This document shows positions 44,803-53,595 of a DNA stretch of 64,000 nucleotides, piece after piece (position 1 is the first letter of the stretch; each line of letters begins with the position of its first letter). Origin of the DNA: Streptomyces sp. TRM68367. GTDB taxonomy: Bacteria > Actinomycetota > Actinomycetes > Streptomycetales > Streptomycetaceae. Both the position numbers and the translations under genes were made by a program. The notes below the pieces were generated by a model that did not search any database, had not been told where the DNA came from, and saw only the letters and a list, made by a program, of their open reading frames with translations. The stretch is from assembly GCF_014495685.1 (NCBI RefSeq), contig NZ_JACTVI010000002.1, positions 24,742 to 88,741 of the forward strand. The letters run 5' to 3'.

Positions 44803-45993
44803 TTAGCGGTGGCGGGCGGGCGTGCTGGCACGGGGCGGCGGCGTGGGTGGTGCGGTGTCCACGGCCGGACGCGGGCGGACGCGCAGCACGGGGGTGCGGT
44901 GCGGCGGCAGGACGGCGACGGTCGCGCCGAGGTCCTCGGCCGCCTCCTCGACTTCGCGGGTGAGGAACTCGATCTGCCGGCCCAGCGCCGAGAGACGGGC
45001 GGCGATCTGGCGGCCCTGAACGGCCTCCAGCGCGCTGGCGAACTGGCCGCTGGTCTCCAGGAGTTCCTGGAGACGGACCATCGGGCCCGGGGTGTAGCCG
45101 CGCTGGACGGCGCCGAGGAGAGCTTCGGAGGCGTCTCCTGCGGTCTGGCCTTCGACGACGTCGCGGATGAGTTCCTGCAGCGACACCTCCGGGACCGGCG
45201 CTGGGCGGTTGAACCGGGAGACGTCCGCGCGCAGCACGCCGGGCGGGACCGGGGCAGGTAGTACCTTTCCTGCCTCGTATTCGTGGGCGTAGTGCCCGAT
45301 CACCTGCCAGCCCGGTGCGTCCGGGTCGCCTCGTAGCGCGACCAGCGTCGAGTCCTCGTTCTCGATGAGGTGGGCGAGGGTGATCGGCTGGCCGTCGGCG
45401 GCGTACCACGACTCGGTCAGCTCCAACTCGCCTCGCCTCTGCGCGACCTGGGCCCTCTCGGTCCACGTCTGCTGTTCCTCGTCGGTCAGCGGGGCCTTGT
45501 GGTGGTGGTGTTTGTTCTGGTCGGCGAGGTCGCTGGCGATGAAGCTGTGATCCGCCCAGGCGGTGAGGTGCGGCCACAGGGCCGAGTGCTGCGCGCGTTC
45601 CGCCGGGGAGCCGGGGGCGGCCGGCCGGTCGAGGGCCCGGCGGATCTCGGCGGCGGAGGCGGCCAGGCCGTCCAGCACGGCCCGCCACCCGGCGAGGTAC
45701 CGGGCGGGTGGCAGCTCGTCGAGTGCACGGCGGGCGGCGTCGAGCAGAGTGTCGGCGTGCGGGGCGAGGTGTGTGGTGTACGCCTCCACCGCCGCCCTGT
45801 TGCGGTGGGCGCGAGCGGCTGCCGCGGCGTCTGCGTGGACGGTGCGGCCGTAGCGGTCGCATGTCATGTCGAGCGCGACCTCGCTCTCGCGGTCGATGAC
45901 CGCCATCCGCAGCCGGAAGGTGCGTGCACCGTCCGTGAGTTCCGGTGTCACCGGGACGGAGCCGTCCGGGGTCGGATTGCTCGCGGGCGTCAT
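44803..45993 (-). CDS. Hypothetical protein
   Basis: 396 aa. The start at 45993 overlaps the preceding gene (ATGA). A beta-rich N-terminus (FRLRMAVIDRESEVALDMT) is followed by long helices (LHADTLLD-type, LPPARYLAGWRAVLDGL; LQELLETSGQFASALEAVQ; RQIEFLTREVEEAAEDLG) and a Pro/Arg-rich tail. Looks like a large soluble helical protein of plasmid origin; no known domain. Confidence 0.65.
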   Translation of the reverse strand: MTPASNPTPDGSVPVTPELTDGARTFRLRMAVIDRESEVALDMTCDRYGRTVHADAAAAARAHRNRAAVEAYTTHLAPHADTLLDAARRALDELPPARYLAGWRAVLDGLAASAAEIRRALDRPAAPGSPAERAQHSALWPHLTAWADHSFIASDLADQNKHHHHKAPLTDEEQQTWTERAQVAQRRGELELTESWYAADGQPITLAHLIENEDSTLVALRGDPDAPGWQVIGHYAHEYEAGKVLPAPVPPGVLRADVSRFNRPAPVPEVSLQELIRDVVEGQTAGDASEALLGAVQRGYTPGPMVRLQELLETSGQFASALEAVQGRQIAARLSALGRQIEFLTREVEEAAEDLGATVAVLPPHRTPVLRVRPRPAVDTAPPTPPPRASTPARHR

Positions 45994-46448
45994 CGGGACC
46001 GTCCACTGCCCGAGGCCGTCAGGTGGACGGTCGGTGCGTAGGTGGGCTTCGGCGGGATCGGCCGGGCCGAGGGCGGGGAAGTGGTGGGCGGTGTGGCGCG
46101 CTGCGTCGTTCGGCCGGCGGCGGCTTGGGCGAGACGGCTGCGGCGCTCCTGGAGCCCGTTCGGCGGGACCGGGCGTGGTGGGCCGGCGGAGAGGGACGGG
46201 TCGAGGCGAATGTCGGCCTGCACGGTGTAGCCCTGGCGGCGCAGATCGTGGACGGCCTGGCGGGTGCGGCGGGGGCCGTCGCGCTCGGGCTCGCTGAGCC
46301 GGTACAGCCCGGGTTCTTCGGGAACGGGCTCGAACTGCTCGCGTTCCAGGTACCAGTGGGCGAGGTGCGCGGGCATGGAGGCGGTGAAGGAGGCGACGAA
46401 GCCGTGCGTGTCGTGGTCGCCGAAGACGAAGTGGGTGCTGGGTTGCAA
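45990..46448 (-). CDS. Hypothetical protein
   Basis: 152 aa from the TTG at 46448; GAGGAG lies 12 nt upstream. The N-terminal domain THFVFGDHDTHGFVASF, MPAHLAHWYLEREQFEPVP and RRTRQAVHDLRRQGYTVQAD is compact; the second half is Pro/Arg/Thr-rich. The ASFTASMPAHL turn recalls the end of a DUF317 repeat, so it may be a divergent relative. Function unknown. Confidence 0.6.
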   Translation of the reverse strand: MQPSTHFVFGDHDTHGFVASFTASMPAHLAHWYLEREQFEPVPEEPGLYRLSEPERDGPRRTRQAVHDLRRQGYTVQADIRLDPSLSAGPPRPVPPNGLQERRSRLAQAAAGRTTQRATPPTTSPPSARPIPPKPTYAPTVHLTASGSGRSR

Positions 46449-46486
46449 GGGGGCGGGGTACTCCTCACGTTGTCGGGGTGGAGCTC

Positions 46487-47592
46487 TCAGTGGCTGCGGT
46501 GCGCGGGGCGGGCCGCAGCGAGGGGGCGGACCGGCGCGGCGACGGGGAGGGCCGGTCGGCGGTGGGGTGCGCTCACGCGGGCCTGGCGCAAGAAGATCCC
46601 GCCGTCGGTGAGCCAGGTCTCGATGGCTGGCCACGCGCGGGCACGGCGCTCCTGCGGGGCGAGGAGGCTGCCCTGGACGACGTCGTCCAACAGGGTCTCG
46701 GCATCAATCACGGCGTCGGCCAGGCGGGACAGCGTCGCGGCGTCGTCGGGCCACGGGCTGCTGGCGGGACGGCACCGGTCGATCAGTGTCGGGGCGTGGT
46801 CGACGACGGTGAGGAAACGGCGCCAGGCGTGGTCGAGGAACTCCTCGGTCGCGGAGCCGAGGGCGGCGGCGCTCAGCGGGGTGGCGTCGCTGTAGCGGCC
46901 GGAAGCGACCATGGTCTGCCAGGTGTTCTGCTCGGAGCGGATGCCGCTGAGTACGGCGGCGATGGCTGCGGTCGGCGGGCGTGGACGGCCTGCTCGTAGG
47001 AGGGCAGGTACCGGTCGGCGACGGCCTGGGCCGCCCGGCCGGCGAACGAGGGCACGACGACACTGCGCGGAGCGTGCGGATCGCCGTAGCCCTCTTCGAG
47101 CCCTTCCGGAGCGAAGGCGCCGACCAGATAGTCGAGTTGACGGCCGGGGCGCTCGACGAACAACAGCATGGTGCCCTGCACCATGTCGGTGAGCGTGGCG
47201 GCGTAGGGAATCCGCTCGCTCTGCAGGACACGGCCGAGTCCGCCGCTGTCCCAGACCCAGGGCACCAGGTCTTCCTGCCAGGCGGGATGCGAGTAGATCT
47301 CGACCGAGGCATGCCACTGGCCGGGCAGGTGGCACGCGAAGTCGCGGGCGGCATCGCCGATGAAGCGCCGGCTGCTCGCATGCACGCTGGTGCCGTGCCG
47401 CTTCGCGCACCTGACCAGGTCGACCACGGTGGTACCGGTGCCGTCCGCAGGCAGGTGGTAGACGCCCTCGTCGTCCCGCCGGAATCCGCTCTCCGCGAGG
47501 GCGGTGTGCGCCCACGGGTACTGCTCGCCCGAGGCGATGGCGACAATCCCGGACTCCCGGCTGTGCGACAGGATGATCAGCGCCTCAGCCAT
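46487..47592 (-). pseudogene. Hypothetical gene with an internal frameshift
   Basis: The ATG at 47592 overlaps the glycosyltransferase stop by 8 nt and encodes MAEALIILSHSRESGIVAI to YLPSYEQAVHA near 46980. Convincing coding then continues in another frame (PPTAAIAAVLSGIRSEQ to a stop at 46487) with no start codon of its own. One base gained or lost near 46970-46990 splits about 368 aa in two. The C-terminal part is helical (LLDDVVQGSLLAPQER). Function unknown. Confidence 0.6.
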
Positions 47593-48349
47593 GGACCAGG
47601 TCCTCACCGCGGCGCACGACGGAGCGCAGGCTGCGGCCGTAGGCCCAAGCGTGCTCCCGGGCCGCCGCCTCCAGCTGGTCGTATCCGACCTGGGCCGTCA
47701 TCTGCCCGTCCCATTTGCGATATCTGTACACGGGGACCGGCAGCAGGATTCCGGGCGCGAGAGCGGTCACGCCGAGGGCCGCGCAGTAGTCCTCGCCCTG
47801 GACGAGGCCGCCCATCGGAGCGGCGCGCACGAGGTCGGTGCGGGCGAGGATCGTGGTCGGCCCGATGGGGATGGTGTTCGCCGGCGACTTCCAGTACGTC
47901 CACACGTCGCCGGCCTCGTGGCGGCCGGGCGGTGTGGGACATCGCCACAGGGTGGTCGAGCCGTCGGGGTGCTGGTCCTCGCTCCATCCCGCACACCAGC
48001 CGACCCCGGTGGACTCCAGGGCGTTCAGCCGCACAGACATGGCGTCGTCGGTGAACTCGTCATCGTCATCAGCCCAGTTGGTGTACCGGGTGCGGACGTG
48101 GGCGAGGGACAGATTTCGGGCGCAGGCGGCGCCGACCGGACGGGGCAGCACCAGCGTGCGGACGCGGGAATCCTGCGCGAGCGAGGCCGGCAGGCGATCA
48201 GGTGAGGCCCCGTCGAGCGCGATCACGGCCTCCCACGGCACGGACTGCCGGGTGAGGCTGGCGTGCATGGCGGTCAGGTAGCCGAGCCGGTCTTCACGCA
48301 GGCGGCTGGCGATGACGACGGTGATCAGGGGTGTGGTGTGCGGGGGCAG
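47585..48349 (-). CDS. Family 2 glycosyltransferase
   Basis: 254 aa. LITVVIASRLREDRLGYL and VPWEAVIALDGASPDRLP are the GT-A Rossmann strands; YTNWADDDDEFTDDAM holds the DxD-like metal site; GGLVQGEDYCAALG supplies the ED acceptor motif. It transfers a sugar from an NDP donor to an unknown acceptor. The frame opens at CTG 48349, 6 nt after GGAG; the first ATG (48268) would delete the first beta strand. Unexpected among transfer genes; it could modify the cell surface or an element protein. Confidence 0.8.
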   Translation of the reverse strand: MPPHTTPLITVVIASRLREDRLGYLTAMHASLTRQSVPWEAVIALDGASPDRLPASLAQDSRVRTLVLPRPVGAACARNLSLAHVRTRYTNWADDDDEFTDDAMSVRLNALESTGVGWCAGWSEDQHPDGSTTLWRCPTPPGRHEAGDVWTYWKSPANTIPIGPTTILARTDLVRAAPMGGLVQGEDYCAALGVTALAPGILLPVPVYRYRKWDGQMTAQVGYDQLEAAAREHAWAYGRSLRSVVRRGEDLVHG

Positions 48350-48378
48350 GGAAGGCTCCGGGGGAGACGAGAGGGGGA

Positions 48379-48969
48379 CTAGCGGCGCGTGGCGGGGCGC
48401 GGGGTGCCGGCCTTCGCCGGGGCTGCGGCGGGTGCGCTCGGGGGCGGCGTGCTGCGCGATGCCCGGATAGCCGGTGCGGGGTCGAGGGAGGACCAGGCCG
48501 CCGGGTGGTCGTTGAAGGCGGTGCGCGGGTCGATGGCCCAGTCCACGACGGGGCCGATGTCCTCATAGAGGAGGCTGATCACCTCGATGCCCTCCTGGTG
48601 CAGGACGTAGCCCCACTGCATGTCCTGCTCGCCCGCGGTCTCGTCGGTGACCGACATGCGCACCGGCGGGGAGCCGTCCGGGGCGATCAGGTGGTCGAGG
48701 GTACGGCTGGGCCACTGCTCGCCGCCGGTCAGCGCGGCCACGAGCGCGGGCGGGGCGTCATCGAGGAGATCGGTGCCCAGCTCCTCCCAGCCGACGGCGA
48801 CGTCGTCGATGAGGTGACGGGACATGGCCTCCACGTCGCGACCGAACTTGTACTGGTAGGCGGCCAGGAGCAGCGGGAGGCGGTGGCTGGGTATGCCGTC
48901 GAGCTGGACGTGGATGCCGCTGTACCCCGTGCCGGTGGTGGGGCGGGCGATGAAGGAACGTGTGGACAG
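48379..48969 (-). CDS. Hypothetical protein opening at CTG
   Basis: 196 aa. GGAG lies 7 nt before CTG 48969; a TTG at 49020 is in frame but has no SD. Contains YSGIHVQLDGIPSHRLPLL, LAAYQYKFGRDVEAMSRHL, an acidic VGWEELGTDLLDDAPP and VLHQEGIEVISLLYED. Compact alpha/beta protein with Pro/Ala-rich tail. No known family. Confidence 0.65.
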   Translation of the reverse strand: MSTRSFIARPTTGTGYSGIHVQLDGIPSHRLPLLLAAYQYKFGRDVEAMSRHLIDDVAVGWEELGTDLLDDAPPALVAALTGGEQWPSRTLDHLIAPDGSPPVRMSVTDETAGEQDMQWGYVLHQEGIEVISLLYEDIGPVVDWAIDPRTAFNDHPAAWSSLDPAPAIRASRSTPPPSAPAAAPAKAGTPRPATRR

Positions 48970-49050
48970 GGGGGATCTCCAGATCGAGCAAGGAAGCGGG
49001 GGACGTTGGGCGGCCGTCAAGGTGGCGCGCGGCGCGTCAGGGTGGTGCGT

Positions 49051-50118
49051 CTACGCGCGGCCCGACCAGGAGGCGACCGGGGGACCGGAGGCGTCGGTGC
49101 GGGCGCAGGTGTAGCCGATCAGTCGGGACGGTTCGGCCTTCGCGGGGACGGTGGCGGCGTCGTTGCACACGAACGTGTACTGGATGGAGCTGCGCGGCAC
49201 GTCGTGGAGCCACGCCCGGTCCTCCTTGCCGGGGTTGATCTGCAGGCCGGAGTGCGCGACGGCGTCGGTCTGGGTGTGCGTGTGAGAGAAGAGGATCAAC
49301 GCGCCGCCGTCGGTGGTCTTGAGCGCGTAGGCGTCCTTGTAGCGGTTGGCGGCACCGGCGAAGACGGTGGTGCCCTGCTTCCCGAAGCGGCTGCCGGTCT
49401 TGTCGTGGACCTCGATCTGCCGCTTGCTCGCCTTGGTCGGGGCGAAGACCTTCGTCCCGGTGTTCGCGCCTCCGGTGGCGAAGTTGTCGAGGATCGCGGT
49501 GCGCAGCAGCTTGGCGTCGGCAGCGAGGTGCTTGTTGCCGTCGGCGGTGACGGCCGTTGCGTATCCGTCGTGGTCGAGGGCGATGTCCGGCAGGTCCGGG
49601 CTGTCGAGGTCGACGACGGAGACCATCTCCCAGCGCTTGTGCTGGGGGCGTTCCGCGAACACGGCCAACCGCGAGGGGGCCTTGCCCTTCTGGTCCGAGA
49701 GCGCGGCAGCGAACCAGCGGTCCTGTCCGGCTCCCAGGCGCGGGATGTACAGCTTGGCGTCCGCGGAGTCGTAGGACCACGGCTTGTACGGCTTGCGGTC
49801 TGCCGCGGGGAGCCCTTCGGTCTCGGTGTAGTCCGAGACGGACATCGCGTACAGCGGGCCGTCCTCGACCGTGTCGAGCAGGGCGCGGTTCCGGTCGGCG
49901 TTGGCCTGATTGTTGATCTTGGAGTAGTGGGTGATCTGGGCGAGTGCCGCCTTCTTCGTCAGGGCCGGCTGGGCGGTCGGCGTGGGGGAGGCGGTGTGCG
50001 TGGCCCGGGCGGTGGCGGGGGCGTCGGCGCTGCCGGAAGAAGCGCAGGCGGTCGCGGTCAGTGTGACGGACACGGCGGCGGAGAGCAGCAGGGCGGTGTG
50101 GCGGGCGGAGGTGTGCAA
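49051..50118 (-). CDS. Lipoprotein
   Basis: 355 aa from the TTG at 50118. Signal peptide with lipobox LTATAC (acylated Cys near residue 25) and a Thr/Pro/Ala linker. The mature domain is a two-lobed beta/alpha fold (KAALAQITHYSKINNQANA ... RWEMVSVVDLDSPDLPDIA ... ALILFSHTHTQTDAV) like the Streptomyces lipoproteins annotated DUF8094. Exposed on the outer face of the membrane; it could take part in mating-pair formation or exclusion, but this is only inferred from context. Confidence 0.75.
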   Translation of the reverse strand: MHTSARHTALLLSAAVSVTLTATACASSGSADAPATARATHTASPTPTAQPALTKKAALAQITHYSKINNQANADRNRALLDTVEDGPLYAMSVSDYTETEGLPAADRKPYKPWSYDSADAKLYIPRLGAGQDRWFAAALSDQKGKAPSRLAVFAERPQHKRWEMVSVVDLDSPDLPDIALDHDGYATAVTADGNKHLAADAKLLRTAILDNFATGGANTGTKVFAPTKASKRQIEVHDKTGSRFGKQGTTVFAGAANRYKDAYALKTTDGGALILFSHTHTQTDAVAHSGLQINPGKEDRAWLHDVPRSSIQYTFVCNDAATVPAKAEPSRLIGYTCARTDASGPPVASWSGRA

Positions 50119-50150
50119 GGGAATGAGGATGCTCCGGGGAAGGGGGCGGG

Positions 50151-50660
50151 TCAGCGGTTACGGGATGCGGCAGAGGAAGCGGCGGGCGGGCGCGGCGCGG
50201 TCACGGCGGGCGTCACCTGGGTGTCGGCGGCAGCGCGCAGTTGCTTCGCGGCGCGGGCGAGGTGTGTACGGGCGTCACCGATGCGGTCCACTAGCCCCTG
50301 GTGTGCGGTGGCGATCGACCGGTCGCCGGCGGGGCTGGTCGGCTGGTGGGTGAGGTGGGTCAGGAGGCCGAGGTGGTGGACGGCGGCGCCGAGGACGGCG
50401 AGCGCGGCACCGACTGGCTGGGCGGCGCTGGCCAGCGCGAGGGTGGTGCGGCGGTCGGTGGCCGTGGGCTGGTGGGGGTAGCGGATGGTGGCCCGGTGGC
50501 GGAAGGCGCTCTCTCCGACCAGGTAGCCCAGCAGGCGGGCCAGATGGCGGACTTCATCGTCCAGGATCTCGCTCAACCCCGGGTCCGGGCGGATCTGGTC
50601 GGTGAGCGGGAGGTGGTCGGCCACGGTGTTGAGCCGGTCGGCTACGTCGTGCAGCAGCAT
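50151..50660 (-). CDS. Helical hypothetical protein
   Basis: 169 aa if the ATG at 50660 is used. The same frame stays coding-like back to a GTA at 50714 that overlaps the previous stop (GTAG), adding RPRILELLLSDLDQRM. Helices: LHDVADRLNTVADHLPLTDQ, LDDEVRHLARLLGYLVGE, LAVLGAAVHHLGLLTHLTH. Possibly a distant helical-module member. Function unknown. Confidence 0.6.
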   Translation of the reverse strand: MLLHDVADRLNTVADHLPLTDQIRPDPGLSEILDDEVRHLARLLGYLVGESAFRHRATIRYPHQPTATDRRTTLALASAAQPVGAALAVLGAAVHHLGLLTHLTHQPTSPAGDRSIATAHQGLVDRIGDARTHLARAAKQLRAAADTQVTPAVTAPRPPAASSAASRNR

Positions 50661-50710
50661 CCGCTGGTCAAGATCGGACAGAAGCAGCTCCAGGATGCGG
50701 GGGCGGGGCT

Positions 50711-51505
50711 CTACCGTCGCGCGGCTGCTGGTGAGTTCGTGGGTGGCGGCTGTGCGCCGAGCGATGCCGTGAGCGGGCGGCCCGGCCGGGCGGGGGCGGC
50801 GGTCGGGGCGGCGTGGCGGAAGTCGACGCCGATGCCCTGGGCGGTGAGATGCCGAACGGCGGTCTGGATGAGCAGGGCGCGGTCGGTGGTGCTGTAGGAG
50901 GCGGGCAGCACGAACGCCGACTCGTGCGGGCTGTACTGGAAGTAGCAGCCGTACAGCACGGTGCGCGCTTCGGCGGGCACGCTCGCGTACGGCGCTCCCA
51001 CCACGCCGTCGGGGTACCAGATCAGTGTGAGGCTCTGGGCGACCTCCGGTGCGGCAGGACGGTGCGGCGGCTCGGGCTGGAGGCGGGCGTTGTGGTGGAC
51101 CGCGTCCAGGGCCTCGTGGAAGCGGGGCAGCAAACGGCGCGTGACTGCGGCGGCGGCGCGAACCGGATCGTGGGGGACGGCGATGCCGTTCGGCTCGTCC
51201 ACGTAGCGGAAGTGGTGTGGCTTGAAGCCCTTGGGCTCCAGCGGGGCCACCAGGAACTGGTGCGGGTACAGGGGCCGGTCGGTGACGTATAGCTGCTCGT
51301 TGCCGGGGCCGTGGAGGACGGCGTCGTGGCCGAGGACGTACTGGCTGACGATGTAGTCGACGTGGCCGGTGTCCCAGAGCCGTTCGATGGTGGGGAACTG
51401 GTCCTCGTAGGCGGCGTGGCGGTGATACTCGCTGGTCCATGTGTCAGGCAGGCGCTCGGCGAGGGCGGTGGCGAAGGCGGACAGGTCGGTGCGGGGCTGA
51501 GGCAT
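50711..51505 (-). CDS. Hypothetical protein, paralog of 35297-36055
   Basis: 264 aa, ATG 51505. Shared with its paralog: ATALAERLPDTWTSE, VDEPNGIAVPHDP, PRFHEALDAVHHNARL, LTLIWYPDGVVGAPYASV, and the final helix (LIQTAVRHLTAQGIGVDF). The conserved PNGIA core and the two helices suggest one structured domain. Both copies are followed by a small helical protein. Function unknown. Confidence 0.7.
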   Translation of the reverse strand: MPQPRTDLSAFATALAERLPDTWTSEYHRHAAYEDQFPTIERLWDTGHVDYIVSQYVLGHDAVLHGPGNEQLYVTDRPLYPHQFLVAPLEPKGFKPHHFRYVDEPNGIAVPHDPVRAAAAVTRRLLPRFHEALDAVHHNARLQPEPPHRPAAPEVAQSLTLIWYPDGVVGAPYASVPAEARTVLYGCYFQYSPHESAFVLPASYSTTDRALLIQTAVRHLTAQGIGVDFRHAAPTAAPARPGRPLTASLGAQPPPTNSPAAARR

Positions 51506-51522
51506 GGGCTCCTGAGGTGTTG

Positions 51523-51951
51523 TCAGCGGGTACGGCCAGAGGGCGGTGCGGATGACGGGGGCGTAGGTGCCGGGCGGCTGGGCGGGGTGCGGGCCGTGCC
51601 GTAGTAGATGGCCACGGCCTCCTGCCAGCTCCGGCGCGGCGGGGTCGCCAGGGCCCGCATGTGGTCGGCGGCGACGTGCAGGTCTTCACCGAGAGCGCGC
51701 ATCGTGCCGGCGGCCCGCTGGAAGCGGTGGTAGAGGTCGAAGCCGTCGTGACGTTCGGATGCCTTGGCCGTCATAGCTGCCGCTTCGAAGAGTCCTTCGA
51801 TCGATGCGAGGAGTCCCTCCGTCGGCTCCAGGACCTGGTCGAGGAGTTGGGCGGCTTCGTCGTACGAGCGGGCCGCGTTGAGCCGGTCGGTGAGATCGCG
51901 CACGGCGTGGGCGGCGTACGGGTCTGTCGGGGTGTCGGACTGGGGCGGCAG
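51523..51951 (-). CDS. Helical-module protein opening at CTG
   Basis: 142 aa. The SD GAGGAGG is the best in this block and lies 7 nt before CTG 51951; no standard start is near. The whole protein is one module: LTDRLNAARSYDEAAQLL, QVLEPTEGLLASIEGLFE, AAGTMRALGEDLHVAADHM. It is very close to the C-terminus of the gene at 53804. Function unknown. Confidence 0.7.
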   Translation of the reverse strand: MPPQSDTPTDPYAAHAVRDLTDRLNAARSYDEAAQLLDQVLEPTEGLLASIEGLFEAAAMTAKASERHDGFDLYHRFQRAAGTMRALGEDLHVAADHMRALATPPRRSWQEAVAIYYGTARTPPSRPAPTPPSSAPPSGRTR

Positions 51952-52028
51952 GTGGGTGCCTCCTCGGAGACGGAGTCGGGACGAAGCAGGAACGGGTGAG
52001 GCATTGCCGGGGACGGCGCTGCGGGCGG

Positions 52029-52613
52029 TCAGCGTCGTGGTCCGCCGGAACCGGGATGCTGCCCAGTGGGGGGCGGGGCAGGAGGCGTGCCGCGGGATCC
52101 CTGGGCTTGCTTCAGGAGCGTGTCGATGTCCGGGGACGGGTCGTAGTGGGCGCGGAGCATCTGCAGGTCGGCGTCGGCGGCCATGGCCAGGGCGGTCAGG
52201 ATCCGGCTGGCGGCGTCCCTCAGCAGCACGGGCGGAGAGCCCTGGGCGGCTCCGCGGTTCTGGCGCCGCCATTGCGCGGCGGCGGCCAGGTAGTCGACGA
52301 CGGTGTGGAGGAGAGGCTCGGCGGCCTCCAGCAGCGCGTTGGTGACCGTGCTGAATTCGGCGGGCGTCTCGGCAGCGGCCAGTGCGGTCAGGTAGGGGGC
52401 CAGATCCGGCACGGGCAACGGCTGTGTGGGCAAGGGGTGTTGGGTGCGGAAGCCTTCGGCGTCGCGCTTGGCCCAGCGGTGCAGGTCATCCGACGTGGCG
52501 GATCGGGTGTGGTAGGCGCGGATCTGTTCAGCGGTGCGGCCGACGTTGTCGTACAGCTCGAAATCGGGGTTCAGCCCGGCTTCCTCTCGTGATGGGGTCG
52601 CCGTTGGCCTCAT
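52029..52613 (-). CDS. Helical hypothetical protein
   Basis: 194 aa, ATG 52613. Contains FELYDNVGRTAEQIRAYHTR and, after a linker, a module-like helical half: YLTALAAAETPAEFSTVTN, LLEAAEPLLHTVVDYLAAA, ILTALAMAADADLQMLRAHY. The C-terminus is Pro/Gly-rich. Function unknown. Confidence 0.65.
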   Translation of the reverse strand: MRPTATPSREEAGLNPDFELYDNVGRTAEQIRAYHTRSATSDDLHRWAKRDAEGFRTQHPLPTQPLPVPDLAPYLTALAAAETPAEFSTVTNALLEAAEPLLHTVVDYLAAAAQWRRQNRGAAQGSPPVLLRDAASRILTALAMAADADLQMLRAHYDPSPDIDTLLKQAQGSRGTPPAPPPTGQHPGSGGPRR

Positions 52614-52794
52614 GTCTCGCCCGCCAAGAGCGCAGCAACTGTGCCGTCTGGGCGGACGAGTGACGAGGGTTCAGTGCGAGCGGGGCATGGGCGCGGTGCC
52701 GGTTCCCGGGGCCGGCGGCGGGAACGTGGCCGGTGTTGTCGAGCAGTCCGAGGGGCTCGGAGGGCGCCGCGAGGTTCGAGGACAGCTGCTGCAA
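52528..52794 (-). pseudogene. Possible gene remnant
   Basis: A TTG-started frame with GC-rich third positions encodes LGLLDNTGHVPAAGPG, which resembles LLDETGHVPATPSY in the protein at 55027. The similarity ends there, and the frame overlaps the start of the next gene by 86 bp. Probably a decayed copy. Confidence 0.3.
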
Positions 52795-52815
52795 CCCGGT
52801 GCGGCCTTCGGCTGT

Positions 52816-53595
52816 TCAGCGGGTTCTGGCACGTGGACCCCGTGATGTCGGGAATGCGGGAGCTGCATCGCTTGCCGCCGTGGGCGGGTGCTTCTTCGAT
52901 CTCATGGCAGCCTCGTGACCTGGCAGTACGCGTCGTCGGAGGTCTGCCCGCGGAGGCGGAGCCGTCGACGGTGCGTCGGGGACGGCGAAGGGCTGTGTGC
53001 CGCCGATGAGGGAGGGGCGGCCGTCGAGTTCGGCGAGCCAGTTGAGGAGCTTGGGCAGGTTCTTGTCGGGCCCGTACGCGAGGTAGGTGCCGTCGGCGCT
53101 GTCGCAGCGGAACCACTCGGCTATCCCCAGACGTGTCCGGGAGTTGACGCGTCCCATGTGCACGCCCTTGCCGCGGGCCTTCGCCTCGCGGGCCAGCCGT
53201 TCGGCGACGGGGCCGAGTTTCCACTCGGTCGATCCGGCCAGGAACAGGACGTCGAAGCTGTCCCACGGCAGCAGCCCGGGTGCATCGCAGCCGTCCTGGG
53301 CCGCGTAGGCCGCGGGGATGCCCAGTTCGCGGATGCGGGCCAGCCACGGCAGGGACTCGGTGAGGGTGCCGGCGGCGTCGAACGGCTGGTCCGGGGCGAG
53401 CGCCCACAGGCAGCGGTCCGGCCCGTACCGTTCAACGGTCCGGTACAGCCAGGCGAACCACGCTTCGGCGCCGGGCCAGTAGCGGCCCTTGCCGTCGCTG
53501 CCGAACTTGGAGTTGTCACAGGCATACAGCGCGCCCTCGGGGATCCGGCTGCCTTGCGCGGGGGTGGTCATGCAGCCGATGCGTCCGGCACTCAT
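52816..53595 (-). CDS. TGT/DpdA-like TIM-barrel protein (queuine tRNA-ribosyltransferase-like)
   Basis: 259 aa. YACDNSKFGSDGKGRYWPG, CLWALAPDQPFDAAGTLTES, IPAAYAAQDGCD, WDSFDVLFLAGSTEWKLG and GKGVHMGRVNSRTR form the pattern of a family common in actinophages and actinobacteria that I recall as related to queuine tRNA-ribosyltransferase and the DNA 7-deazaguanine transglycosylase DpdA. Whether this member exchanges bases in DNA or RNA cannot be seen. The basic C-terminal tail (about 60 residues) may bind nucleic acid. The start (ATG 53595 or 53571) lacks a clear SD. Confidence 0.6.
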   Translation of the reverse strand: MSAGRIGCMTTPAQGSRIPEGALYACDNSKFGSDGKGRYWPGAEAWFAWLYRTVERYGPDRCLWALAPDQPFDAAGTLTESLPWLARIRELGIPAAYAAQDGCDAPGLLPWDSFDVLFLAGSTEWKLGPVAERLAREAKARGKGVHMGRVNSRTRLGIAEWFRCDSADGTYLAYGPDKNLPKLLNWLAELDGRPSLIGGTQPFAVPDAPSTAPPPRADLRRRVLPGHEAAMRSKKHPPTAASDAAPAFPTSRGPRARTR

